Shown here: piece after piece, positions 15,378 through 23,531 of the stretch
Layout of the letters: every line of letters begins with the position of its first letter
Numbering within the stretch: position 1 is the stretch's first letter
Assembly: GCA_003162595.1 (NCBI GenBank)
Contig: PMNJ01000058.1
Coordinates: 1-24,216, forward strand
DNA from: Bacteroidales bacterium
Lineage (GTDB): Bacteria; Bacteroidota; Bacteroidia; Bacteroidales; VadinHA17
Length of the DNA stretch: 24,216 bases
Direction of reading: 5' to 3'
Made by a program: the position numbers and the translations under genes
The notes under the pieces: model-generated
Told to the model about the DNA's origin: nothing
The model's input: the letters and a program-made list of their open reading frames with translations, nothing else
Databases searched by the model: none

Positions 15378-16688
15378 TCATTTAGCATTTTGGATAGAAT
15401 ATGACTTTTTATTTGTCTGGTTTGTATTTTTAAGAGATTCAATGCGCTTAGTGATAGATTCAGCATAGTCTTTGTCGTGCTTATTCCTGGAGTTCTTTAT
15501 TTTATCAAGATATAACTCATAGTAATATATGGCTTTAGGAGTGTCGTTAAGTTTTTCATCATAGAGATTTGCAATTATCATATATACATCATTATCAGTC
15601 CTGAACTCCTGGCTTTTTATGTATGTGTTAATTGCCTCGGTATACTGGTTGTCGGATTTCAATACTTCAGCGAGTAGAATATAGTTTATACCTATCTGGT
15701 TTCCTACAGGGGTTAACAATTTTATCACATTCCTGTAATAATAAACACTTTTTTTTGGGTCCTTAAGCAACACATAATTTCGTGCCAGATTACCTGACAC
15801 CTCATAATCTGAAGAATCTTTCCTGTAAGCTTTTAACAAATACTCAACCGCTTCTCCCGGATGACGATTATTCGCGAAACTTATTCCGGCTCTCTTGAGG
15901 TTGAAAAAAGATGAATCACCGGTACTTAATATTTTCAGATAATCATTTAACGCCATTTTATAATTATAAATAGTATAATTGATTGCTGCCCTCCGTGCAT
16001 AAAGGTCAATGTCTGAAGGATCGATTTCTATCCCTTTTGTCAGTAACTGCAATGCAGTATCGGCACCGATGGTTCCTGCATACAGGTATGCCAGGTTTTT
16101 AAGAGCATTAGTGTTTTTGGGATTGAGTGCTAATGACCTGTTAAACATACTAATGGCATCTTTGGAATCTCCTTTTTTCAGGTATGCGAAACCAATTTTA
16201 TCGGTAAATATATAATTGAAGTAATCCTTCCTGTAGAACCGATAGTATATTTGGATTGATTCATCATATTTCTCTTCCTGCATTAATATGCCTGTAAGGT
16301 AATAGGCATAAGGCCAGTTCATGGAATCGGCGGCACAAAGTTTCAGGAGAATTGGTTTGGCCTGGCCAATCTTGCCTTTGTTAAAAAAGCTTTTTGCAAC
16401 AGTGAAATTGTAGTTGTTGTTATCAGGAGAGATATTTGCAGCTTTTACAAAACACTCAAGCGACTTATCATCTGATAGAAAGCCCTGATATGCGAGCCCC
16501 ATTTTATAGCTGATTTCAGCATTAAGACTATCGTAAACAAGGATTTGTTTACAGGTGTCAATTACTCTCTGGTAATCACCCTTGATAATCATCATATCAA
16601 TCTTCGAATAGTCAGGTTTGTTCTGAGCAAGCCCGGGAAGTGAAAGGAATAAAACCAGGAGCATAATTGTTAAGCCAATCCTTTTCAT
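15378..16688 (-). CDS. Exported TPR-repeat protein
   Basis: This 436-residue protein starts with a typical signal peptide (MKRIGLTIMLLVLFLSLPG, then LAQ). The rest is built of about ten tetratricopeptide repeats, seen as recurring units such as YKMGLAYQGF...SLECFVKAANISPDN, IGFAYLKKGDSKDAISMFNR and LALNPKNTNALKNLAYLY. TPR arrays are protein-binding scaffolds, so a periplasmic assembly or binding role is likely. It sits 104 bp before the hydrolase run, and the gap has a promoter-like box, so it is probably a separate unit. No enzymatic domain is visible. Confidence 0.85.
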   Translation of the reverse strand: MKRIGLTIMLLVLFLSLPGLAQNKPDYSKIDMMIIKGDYQRVIDTCKQILVYDSLNAEISYKMGLAYQGFLSDDKSLECFVKAANISPDNNNYNFTVAKSFFNKGKIGQAKPILLKLCAADSMNWPYAYYLTGILMQEEKYDESIQIYYRFYRKDYFNYIFTDKIGFAYLKKGDSKDAISMFNRSLALNPKNTNALKNLAYLYAGTIGADTALQLLTKGIEIDPSDIDLYARRAAINYTIYNYKMALNDYLKILSTGDSSFFNLKRAGISFANNRHPGEAVEYLLKAYRKDSSDYEVSGNLARNYVLLKDPKKSVYYYRNVIKLLTPVGNQIGINYILLAEVLKSDNQYTEAINTYIKSQEFRTDNDVYMIIANLYDEKLNDTPKAIYYYELYLDKIKNSRNKHDKDYAESITKRIESLKNTNQTNKKSYSIQNAK

Positions 16689-16853
16689 AATTTTTAATTT
16701 ATTCGTTATTAAACTGCTGTTTTGAAAAATAAACTCTGAATCATTTATAATTGGACTTTAATTTTTTAAATATATAACGAATAATTTAGTTATGCAATTG
16801 AATATTTAAGAATTCTTTAACCAAATGAAAGTCTGATTTGGCGAAAATAGATT

Positions 16854-18812
16854 CTAATTGAATATTCTCAATATTTTTAATTCATAAGGTTTGAACAGGA
16901 CAATTTCATCTTCACCTGATTTAACAGCTTCCCCGGTAGATGGATTTAAAAATTGATAGTTACCCTTCACTGAAGTTATAAGCTTTGTCAATACATCATC
17001 TGATCCTTCATTAAAAATAATATAGTAATGATTGTTCCCTTTTACTACATGCCTGTATCTTATATCCCTGGAAGGTGTACCCAGACCAAAGTCGGGTAAT
17101 ATCATCTTTTTTATCTCAGCTAACATATTATCATGTGACTGATAGACCACACTTCCTTTAAACAGGGAGGAATAATTAGAAGATTTATTAATAATAAGCC
17201 TGCCATTTTCTGCAAGTTTTTTCAAAAATGGGATTGCTTTTTGAGGCATATCTGAGAGGCTATCAATAACAATGACATTATAATTCATTCCGGCGATATG
17301 GACACCCTTTGAATCAATTTTTGCATCTTCCCAAAGATGCCTTATCTCGAGGTAGTTGAAATCAAGTTGGTGCTGGTAGCAGGTCTTTGCAGATTTGTCT
17401 GGCAGGTAAGAAGCTTCGCACAGGATTGCCAGATCACAAACCTGCTTTGAATCTGTGTTAAGCCAGCTAAGGCGGCGACAGGCATCGGCATATTCTCTGT
17501 ATTTACTCCACCATGAGGCATTTGGGCCAACGTCCGGAGGGCGTTCATCAAACCTGGGCCCTCTAATGGAATAAAAAAATGCATGTGGTATTAATAAATT
17601 CTGCCCCCGTACAAAACACCAGAAAGCCAGCCAAGTCATTTCGTCGTATGTAAAGTTGTGTCCATATGCGCCATAAAGCTCATCTGAATTCCGGCGTAAC
17701 CCCAGGTGAATCATAGCACTTGAGGCGCATTTTGCTACTGTTGAATTTTGTCCCTCAAGTGCCTTTGGTCCTGGCTCTACGTAGCGCCAAACAATGTCCT
17801 GTCCAGGGATCTGAAAATATTTTTCAGCGCCTATATCCATCGAACCGGCAGGATGACCCATGAGAGAAATACCATGGTCCTTGCACCATTTTCCCAGCCG
17901 TTTGTAATAATTTTCTTCGAGACATATATTAACAGCTCTGTTATAATCGATCCTGTGTTTTTTTGAATCGGAATTATCATCATACCACAAGTCCGAAAGA
18001 AAAGGAGTTATGTCATAGCCAAGAATCTCTTTTATTTGTGGGAGAAGGGAAATATTCCCGGGTACAACTCCGCTTACACCACTGCGTCCGAGAGGAGAGG
18101 GTTCATCTGTGAATATTCCCGTGATTGTTGTACCAAAGTATTTGCCAAACTCATTGGCATAACGGTCATAGACAAGCTCCATAAAACATGTTACGGCATC
18201 AGGATTGAGGATATCTCCGGCAGGAGGAGACTCTTCTTTCAGTTGTTGACTTCCTTCCCCGATATAATGAAGACCTCTGATGTTACCGCCTGATGGCTGG
18301 TCAACTATGGCAACCCGGGCACCGTTTGGGCGATCGATTATGGTAATTAATTTTTTATTTCCCTGAAGATCTGGTGTTTCGCCAGGTTTCAGATCAATTT
18401 TAGCAATACCGCGTGCAGCGTATTCAGGGTTTCGAGCAACAACCTGGCCACTCGAAGAACCTGAAGGATACATTCCTTCGTCATAAAGTATAACATACAT
18501 CTTTCTGCGGGAAGCTTCCTGTATAGCCACATTCATCGAATGAATCATTTCTGCTGAGAGCCACTTTACATTTTCAGGCAACCCGATACGGGGATGAATT
18601 ACAAAACCATAAACCCCATGTTCCCCGAAATCGGCTATCTGCCTTATAATTTCCTCATCTTTCAATGTATCGTTCCAGAACCAGAATGGCATTATTGAGA
18701 ATTCATGAGGAGGATTTATGAAATCTTCTGGTAAACCCTGGGCCTTTATTATTCCTGCAGATAGTATAATTATAATGGTTGAGAGAAGTAAAAACCTTTT
18801 AACCAATTTCAT
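16854..18812 (-). CDS. Secreted glycosidase related to GH106 (alpha-L-rhamnosidase-like)
   Basis: An in-frame ATG at 18881 exists, but the ATG at 18812 gives MKLVKRFLLLST and a signal peptide ending IIKAQ, so 652 residues is preferred. The N-terminal barrel has MPFWFWND at 41-48, VILYDEGMYPSGSSSGQVV near 107-125 and GIFTDEPS near 232-239; the latter two carry acidic residues suitable for catalysis. The YDE.xYPSG pattern and PFWFW start are characteristic of GH106-like glycosyl hydrolases (PF17132 type). It is much shorter than most GH106 enzymes, lacking long C-terminal beta domains. Rhamnosidase activity is an inference. It stands apart from its neighbours (161 bp upstream). Confidence 0.72.
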   Translation of the reverse strand: MKLVKRFLLLSTIIIILSAGIIKAQGLPEDFINPPHEFSIMPFWFWNDTLKDEEIIRQIADFGEHGVYGFVIHPRIGLPENVKWLSAEMIHSMNVAIQEASRRKMYVILYDEGMYPSGSSSGQVVARNPEYAARGIAKIDLKPGETPDLQGNKKLITIIDRPNGARVAIVDQPSGGNIRGLHYIGEGSQQLKEESPPAGDILNPDAVTCFMELVYDRYANEFGKYFGTTITGIFTDEPSPLGRSGVSGVVPGNISLLPQIKEILGYDITPFLSDLWYDDNSDSKKHRIDYNRAVNICLEENYYKRLGKWCKDHGISLMGHPAGSMDIGAEKYFQIPGQDIVWRYVEPGPKALEGQNSTVAKCASSAMIHLGLRRNSDELYGAYGHNFTYDEMTWLAFWCFVRGQNLLIPHAFFYSIRGPRFDERPPDVGPNASWWSKYREYADACRRLSWLNTDSKQVCDLAILCEASYLPDKSAKTCYQHQLDFNYLEIRHLWEDAKIDSKGVHIAGMNYNVIVIDSLSDMPQKAIPFLKKLAENGRLIINKSSNYSSLFKGSVVYQSHDNMLAEIKKMILPDFGLGTPSRDIRYRHVVKGNNHYYIIFNEGSDDVLTKLITSVKGNYQFLNPSTGEAVKSGEDEIVLFKPYELKILRIFN

Positions 18813-18891
18813 GCATACATAGTTTTTAGGAGTTTCAGAATAAAAACAAGTTTTATCTGAAAACCTTATAAAGATATTCATTATGGGGCAT

Positions 18892-18937
18892 AAATGGGAA
18901 TAAAAAGGAGTCTATCGAAGAACAGGATTTCCCATTT
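18892..18937. repeat. 9-bp inverted repeat in the DUF1295/GH106 gap
   Basis: AAATGGGAA and its exact reverse complement TTCCCATTT are separated by 28 bp, just after the DUF1295 stop in transcription order. It could form a large-loop hairpin, but there is no clean U-run after it on the minus strand, so termination is uncertain. Confidence 0.3.
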
Positions 18938-18973
18938 GGATTTTTGGTTAGGGAAGGAATCTCTTTTAAGTAT

Positions 18974-19759
18974 TCAGGTCTTTTTCGGGAACCAGAGTAA
19001 GAAGGCACTGGTTTTTTCAATGTATTCTTTATAGTGAGGTTTTTGTTCTTTTAAACTTTTTTCCAGAAGAGCGACCCCGGATACTTTAATTATTAATGCC
19101 GTCATCAGAATCGATCCAAGGATAGGAAGCCAACTGCCGGAAGCCAGGCATAAAAAGGCATAACCCCACCATACAGCAGAATCACCAAAATAGTTAGGAT
19201 GTCGGGTGTAGCGCCATAATCCTCTATCCAGCACTTTGCCCCGGTTCGAGGGATCTGATTTGAAACGAGCAAGCTGAAAGTCTCCTCCGGCTTCAAAACA
19301 GAAACCAATTATCCAGAGGATAATTCCTATAATATCGAAAATGCCCAATGGTTTATTTTGTCCATAATACTGAGCCCCCAGGAGAGGTGCGGAGATTAAC
19401 CACATAAGAATACCCTGAAGCAGAAATGTCTGAAAAAAGCTTATCCACCAGTATTTTTTCTCCCCGTAGTTTTTCCGGAATTGTTTGTACCGGAAATCTT
19501 CTCCTTTACCAATATTCCGTCTGGCGAGATATACTGATAAGCGCATACCCCAAATGGCTGCAAGAACAATCAGAATTGTTTTCCTGGGTTCTGATCCACC
19601 TGTTTTGAGGAAATAAAACACGGATGCCAGAACAAATCCAAAACCCCAGAAGAGATCAACAATACTTACATTTTTAACAATGATGCTTACTACCCATAAG
19701 AGTGTCATCATTATCATTATCAGAAGAAAACCCTGTAAAAAGATATTTTGGAAACTCAT
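18974..19759 (-). CDS. DUF1295 family membrane enzyme (steroid 5-alpha-reductase / ICMT-like)
   Basis: 261 residues with about six membrane segments. IVDLFWGFGFV near the N-terminus and the C-terminal RGLWRYTRHPNYFGDSAVWWG followed by KYEIEKTSAF-like ending (here HYKEYIEKTSAF) are the DUF1295 hallmarks: the RHPNYFG motif is the cofactor-binding region shared with isoprenylcysteine methyltransferase and steroid reductases. It probably reduces or methylates a lipid. It lies 11 bp after the FakA-FakB fusion, so the two are likely co-transcribed, hinting at fatty-acid or isoprenoid lipid metabolism. The substrate is unknown. Confidence 0.85.
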   Translation of the reverse strand: MSFQNIFLQGFLLIMIMMTLLWVVSIIVKNVSIVDLFWGFGFVLASVFYFLKTGGSEPRKTILIVLAAIWGMRLSVYLARRNIGKGEDFRYKQFRKNYGEKKYWWISFFQTFLLQGILMWLISAPLLGAQYYGQNKPLGIFDIIGIILWIIGFCFEAGGDFQLARFKSDPSNRGKVLDRGLWRYTRHPNYFGDSAVWWGYAFLCLASGSWLPILGSILMTALIIKVSGVALLEKSLKEQKPHYKEYIEKTSAFLLWFPKKT

Positions 19760-19770
19760 TTTATTGAGAG

Positions 19771-21576
19771 TTAGTCAAAAAGAAGAGCCACAGAGGCAGC
19801 TCCGATACCTGCATTGGCGCAAATAATAGGAGAAATATTCACTATGGAAGCCGGCTTTTTATTTGTGAGAGTTTCCATTTTTTCTGAGTACCATTGTGCT
19901 GCATCAGTGTTATTTGCATGCAAAACAATGTAGTTCCATATTGAATTTTCCTTACTGATTTTAGTGATGTATCCCATCACTTTTTCCATGTTTGCCTTCT
20001 GGTTAAATGTCTTGTCAAAAAGAATTGGCTTTCCGGATTCATCAATAGAAACAATAGGGCAAATATTAAGTATCCGGGCAATAAGTCCACTTACAAAAGA
20101 AACACGTCCGCCCCTGACAAGGTATTTCATTGTTTTGACGCTGACGAAAATGCGGACATTATTCGTCCATTTCTCAGCCATATTGACGACCTGATCATGG
20201 GAATATCCTTCCTCAATGGCTTGTGCAGTCCTTAAAACTACAAGTCCGAGGGCGCCCGAAAGATTTTTAGAATTAATAACGGATATTGGCTTATTTAATT
20301 CTTCGCTTATTGCTTTGGCAGCCTTCTGGCTGCTATTAAAAGTTCCGCTTAACTTGTCGCTTAAATGAATGGCGATTATTGAATCATAATGTGAAGCCAG
20401 ATGCGAATAGAGGCTGGTAAAGCTCTTTTCATTAACCTGTGAAGATTTAGGATAGTCTTTGTTTCCTTTTAATAGATCATAAAATTGTTCAGGTTGGATC
20501 GTGATTTTATCCAGATAATGGTTCTCTCCGAAATTAATATTTATCGGCAGCATGTTTATCTGATAGTTATCGATTATATCCTGTGCAAGATCACATGTTG
20601 AATCTGTGACTAAAGCTATCTTCCATTTTCTGTTATAGACGACCTGACTCTGCCTGATCATATCGTCGGCTTTCTGGAAGGCAAGAGTGCCTGTATTTCT
20701 GAGTTCATTGAAGAGTTCTGCCGGGTTATTCGTATGCAGGTGTATACGCCTCATTTTATCCGAACCAGCAACAACGATCGAGTTTCCATATTTTTCGAGA
20801 AGCGGCAACAAAGATTTATTATTGATTGAACTGTTTTTTATGAGCGCTTCGGTACAGTATCTGAAATCGACTTTCTCGGGAATCGATTCTTCTATCTTTT
20901 CAAACAATGAGGTTTCTGCTTTGACCTGGATAAGGTCCCTGAGGTTACGATTTGTAATAAAATCGATTATCCCTTCAACAAAAAACACAAAACCACGGGC
21001 TCCGGCATCAACAACATTAGCTTTTGCCAGGACTGCAAGTTTTGATTTGGTTGCTATCAGAGATTTATTCAGGACATCGATGGAACTGATAAAAAGCTGG
21101 TTAAAGTCAGTTATTCTGTTTCTGTTATCATAAATATAATTTGCCCAGTCTTTGATCACGGTAAGCATGGTTCCTTCAACGGGATCAGCTACCGCATCAT
21201 ATATATAACGCACAGAATTCTTGATACTTTCGGCGAATTGATTAATTGTGATTGTTTTAAAATTGCCGGTTTCAGTGCTCATACCGTAAAGGAATTGTGC
21301 AAAAATAATTCCTGAGTTTCCTCGGGCATTAACGAGTGTTGTTTCTGCAATCAGGTCGGCCGTAACCTTATATGACCGGTGAGGGTGAATCGAATCAACT
21401 ACTGCCCGGATAGTAGATGCAAGATTAGTTCCGGTATCACCATCATTCACAGGAAATACATTAATTTTATTAAGTTCAACCTGATGTTCAATAACTTTCC
21501 TTGCGCCCGCAATGAAAGTATAATAGAGTCGTCGACCATCCATCTCATTTACAGGTAACAGGGCATCAGATGTCAT
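19771..21576 (-). CDS. FakA-FakB type fusion: DhaL/DAK2 kinase domain plus DegV fatty-acid-binding domain
   Basis: Three modules in one 601-residue chain. The DhaL-type kinase domain (about 10-205) shows INVFPVNDGDTGTNL with the Mg-ATP Asp residues, NARGNSGIIFAQFLYG and DAGARGFVFFVEG. A FakA-C-like middle domain (about 235-312) has YCTEALIKN, GNSIVVAGSDKMRRIHLHTN. The DegV domain (about 319-601) has KIALVTDSTCDL, YPKSSQVNEKSF and KLSGTFNSS, the fatty-acid-binding loops. In Firmicutes, FakA phosphorylates fatty acids held by separate FakB proteins; here kinase and carrier are fused. The frame also opens at a TTG (21603), but this TTG lies inside a -7 box, so the ATG at 21576 is the start. Confidence 0.9.
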   Translation of the reverse strand: MTSDALLPVNEMDGRRLYYTFIAGARKVIEHQVELNKINVFPVNDGDTGTNLASTIRAVVDSIHPHRSYKVTADLIAETTLVNARGNSGIIFAQFLYGMSTETGNFKTITINQFAESIKNSVRYIYDAVADPVEGTMLTVIKDWANYIYDNRNRITDFNQLFISSIDVLNKSLIATKSKLAVLAKANVVDAGARGFVFFVEGIIDFITNRNLRDLIQVKAETSLFEKIEESIPEKVDFRYCTEALIKNSSINNKSLLPLLEKYGNSIVVAGSDKMRRIHLHTNNPAELFNELRNTGTLAFQKADDMIRQSQVVYNRKWKIALVTDSTCDLAQDIIDNYQINMLPININFGENHYLDKITIQPEQFYDLLKGNKDYPKSSQVNEKSFTSLYSHLASHYDSIIAIHLSDKLSGTFNSSQKAAKAISEELNKPISVINSKNLSGALGLVVLRTAQAIEEGYSHDQVVNMAEKWTNNVRIFVSVKTMKYLVRGGRVSFVSGLIARILNICPIVSIDESGKPILFDKTFNQKANMEKVMGYITKISKENSIWNYIVLHANNTDAAQWYSEKMETLTNKKPASIVNISPIICANAGIGAASVALLFD

Positions 21577-21600
21577 ATACAGCAGATTACAATTGAAATG

Positions 21601-21608
21601 CAAAAGTA
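21601..21608 (-). promoter_or_regulatory. Candidate promoter of the FakA-FakB fusion gene
   Basis: The minus strand reads TACTTTTG, an exact TAnnTTTG match, with TTTT (3 of 4 to TTTG) 18 bp upstream as a weak -33. Transcription would start near 21593-21597, leaving a leader of about 20 nt before the ATG at 21576 and placing the alternative TTG start inside the promoter. Confidence 0.5.
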
Positions 21609-21706
21609 ATAATTATAATGGTCGTTAAAACCAGAACTGCTTTTTACAATGTAAACAGGAGTTAACCAAAAATGTTCCGAATCAAATCATAAGATTTACA
21701 GTTATT

Positions 21707-21806
21707 CCTTTGTGAGCCTTTGTATGGTTCTTCTTGTACCTTTGTGTTAAAACATAATTCATTTAGACACAAAGGGCACAAAGTAATACACAAGGTGACA
21801 CAAAGA
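21707..21806. repeat. Imperfect palindrome built from CACAAAG/CTTTGTG units
   Basis: The left arm (21707-21752) carries CCTTTGTGAG, CCTTTGTA and CCTTTGTGTTAAAA; the right arm (21762-21806) carries GACACAAAGG, GCACAAAG, ACACAAGG and GACACAAAG. The arms are roughly reverse complements about 45 bp long around a 9-bp centre. It lies 36 bp after the GH16 stop and upstream of the FakA-FakB promoter. Similar CACAAAG arrays are, as I recall, common between genes in environmental genomes; this copy could act as a transcript-ending hairpin. Confidence 0.65.
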
Positions 21807-21842
21807 AAAGGCTGAACAATAAATACTTAGCAGACAGCTTTT

Positions 21843-22724
21843 TTATTTTTTCTGATAGACTCTTACATAGTCAATCTCATATTTTATAGGGAACCTGCTT
21901 TTTGATGGATCTCCTCCATTTCCGCCGATTGCCAGGTTTAAAAGAAGATAATGTGGCTGAAGGAATGGATTGAAACCATCTGGATTAATTGTTTGATTAA
22001 GTAATGTGGTATTCAGTAACTGATCATCTAAAAACAGATTAATGGTATCCATATTCCAATCCATCCGCCAGATATGGAATTTTTTAGTCCAATCCGGATC
22101 ATTGACCGTAAAATCAGAAAGTGGTTTTTTAAGATCATCCCATTTTGCTACCCATAGCTGATCTGTTCCCCAGGCGAAATTTGCCAGTATAGTCGGAACT
22201 CCTTTAACGCGATAAAATTCCATAATATCAATTTCACCATTCGAAGGCCAATTCTTAGAAATTCCGAGAGTCCATATGGCTGGCCATGCACCACATGCAG
22301 TATCAATTCTTGCCCGTATTTCAAACCGTCCAAACTGCCATTGTTTAAGACCATGAGTCTGAATACTTGCTGAAGAATATTCAGCGTGCTCCCGGTTTGT
22401 TTCCCAATTTGTGCTTCCGGGAATAAAATCAGGATTTTTAAATTTTTCTTTTCTTCCTTCAATAGTCAGTAATCCATTGGCACATCTTGCATTGTCAGGC
22501 TTATACCATTGCAATTCCTGATTTCTGACAAATCCGGTTTCATAGATCCAGTTGGTTGAATCGGGTTTTCCCGGTTTGTTAAATTCATCATTCCAGACTA
22601 GTTTCATACCGTGTATTTCTTTGGGATTTTTGAAGTCCGGGGAAAATGGATCTGGTTGCTGAGGAAAGGCATTTCCTGAAAAAATATAGATTATCAATAG
22701 GCTTAGTTTAATTTTAGGACACAT
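21843..22724 (-). CDS. Secreted GH16 endo-beta-glucanase (laminarinase-like)
   Basis: The frame opens at a TTG (22754), but ATG at 22724 gives MCPKIKLSLLIIYIFSGNAF and a signal peptide, so 293 residues is preferred. The mature protein is a single GH16 jelly-roll: KLVWNDEFN at the start, ASIQTHGLKQWQFGRFEIRA, and the catalytic signature NGEIDIMEF, with Glu164 (nucleophile), Asp166 and Glu169 (acid/base) spaced as ExDxxE. It ends in KYEIDYVRVYQ, the usual last strand. It should cleave internal beta-1,3 or mixed-linkage glucans outside the cell. No carbohydrate-binding module or SusD partner is present. It follows the lipoprotein gene by 30 bp. Confidence 0.92.
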   Translation of the reverse strand: MCPKIKLSLLIIYIFSGNAFPQQPDPFSPDFKNPKEIHGMKLVWNDEFNKPGKPDSTNWIYETGFVRNQELQWYKPDNARCANGLLTIEGRKEKFKNPDFIPGSTNWETNREHAEYSSASIQTHGLKQWQFGRFEIRARIDTACGAWPAIWTLGISKNWPSNGEIDIMEFYRVKGVPTILANFAWGTDQLWVAKWDDLKKPLSDFTVNDPDWTKKFHIWRMDWNMDTINLFLDDQLLNTTLLNQTINPDGFNPFLQPHYLLLNLAIGGNGGDPSKSRFPIKYEIDYVRVYQKK

Positions 22725-22754
22725 GGCAAGTAATATTTTATAAATGCAAAACAA

Positions 22755-23474
22755 TTAAAAACCTGAAACGCTTATAATAAGACCCAGATATGGTTTTTGA
22801 TTGTAAATCCATGAAGATTTACTTTTGTCAAGAAGGTTATCGAACCCGACTGCTAATCCAACTGAAATTTTGTTGATTGAAATGAAACCAGCAAATCCTT
22901 TTTGAAAAATCATTGCATCATACTCCTGACTGACTTTATTATTAGTTACTGTAGGATTAACTGGTGAAGATCCTATACCGGCGAAGACTCCCAGATCAAA
23001 ACCAATCTGTCTGATAAAAGACTTCTCTTCATGAAAAGGATGAACAGGAGATACTATGTTATAAAAATCTTTTCGGAATCCTGCGTAAACTGCTATATCC
23101 AGATCAGCACTAAACTGGTTCGGAACGTCATCCCTGCTATGCCTCGATTTAAATATAATTGATGTTAAGTCGATATCAACAGAATTATTTGTAAAGGAGC
23201 TCCTGTAAAAATAATTGTCTTTCTTGATCCTGCTGACCCTGGTACTTATGGAGCTGGAAGTATTCGGGAATTCCTTCTTTCCGTCAGAAGTGACCGGATA
23301 TACAATAATCGAATCTTCAGCGACTTCTGCATAAACACGCGATGAGGCAGCTCCCTGGACTTTTAACTTATAAAAACCTGAGTCAAAATCATGCCGGGTA
23401 AGTTTCCCAAGTGATACACAGCCAGCAGACAATAATAGAACTAACCCAAAAACTAATAATATGCTTTTTCTCAT
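22755..23474 (-). CDS. Lipoprotein of unknown function, possibly surface-associated
   Basis: MRKSILLVFGLVLLLSAGC gives a clear lipobox (SAGC, Cys19). The remaining 220 residues match no family I can name. An N-terminal part repeats GFYKLKVQ and SRVYAEVAEDSIIVYPV; the second half has alternating hydrophobic strands (IGFDLGVFAGIGSS, KGFAGFISINKISVGLAVGF) and ends LGLIISVSGF, as in small outer-membrane beta-barrel or barrel-like proteins. It is flanked by squalene/phytoene synthase (57 bp upstream) and GH16 (30 bp downstream) on the same strand. Confidence 0.7.
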   Translation of the reverse strand: MRKSILLVFGLVLLLSAGCVSLGKLTRHDFDSGFYKLKVQGAASSRVYAEVAEDSIIVYPVTSDGKKEFPNTSSSISTRVSRIKKDNYFYRSSFTNNSVDIDLTSIIFKSRHSRDDVPNQFSADLDIAVYAGFRKDFYNIVSPVHPFHEEKSFIRQIGFDLGVFAGIGSSPVNPTVTNNKVSQEYDAMIFQKGFAGFISINKISVGLAVGFDNLLDKSKSSWIYNQKPYLGLIISVSGF

Positions 23475-23531
23475 TTAAGGTTTAGATGAAAAATAACCTT
23501 ATTAAAGATACGAATAGTATGAATTTGAAGT

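Noticed and set aside
20687..21133. Plus-strand frame of 148 codons inside the FakA-FakB fusion
   Set aside because: Antisense shadow of a gene with clear kinase and DegV motifs; its translation has no family features.
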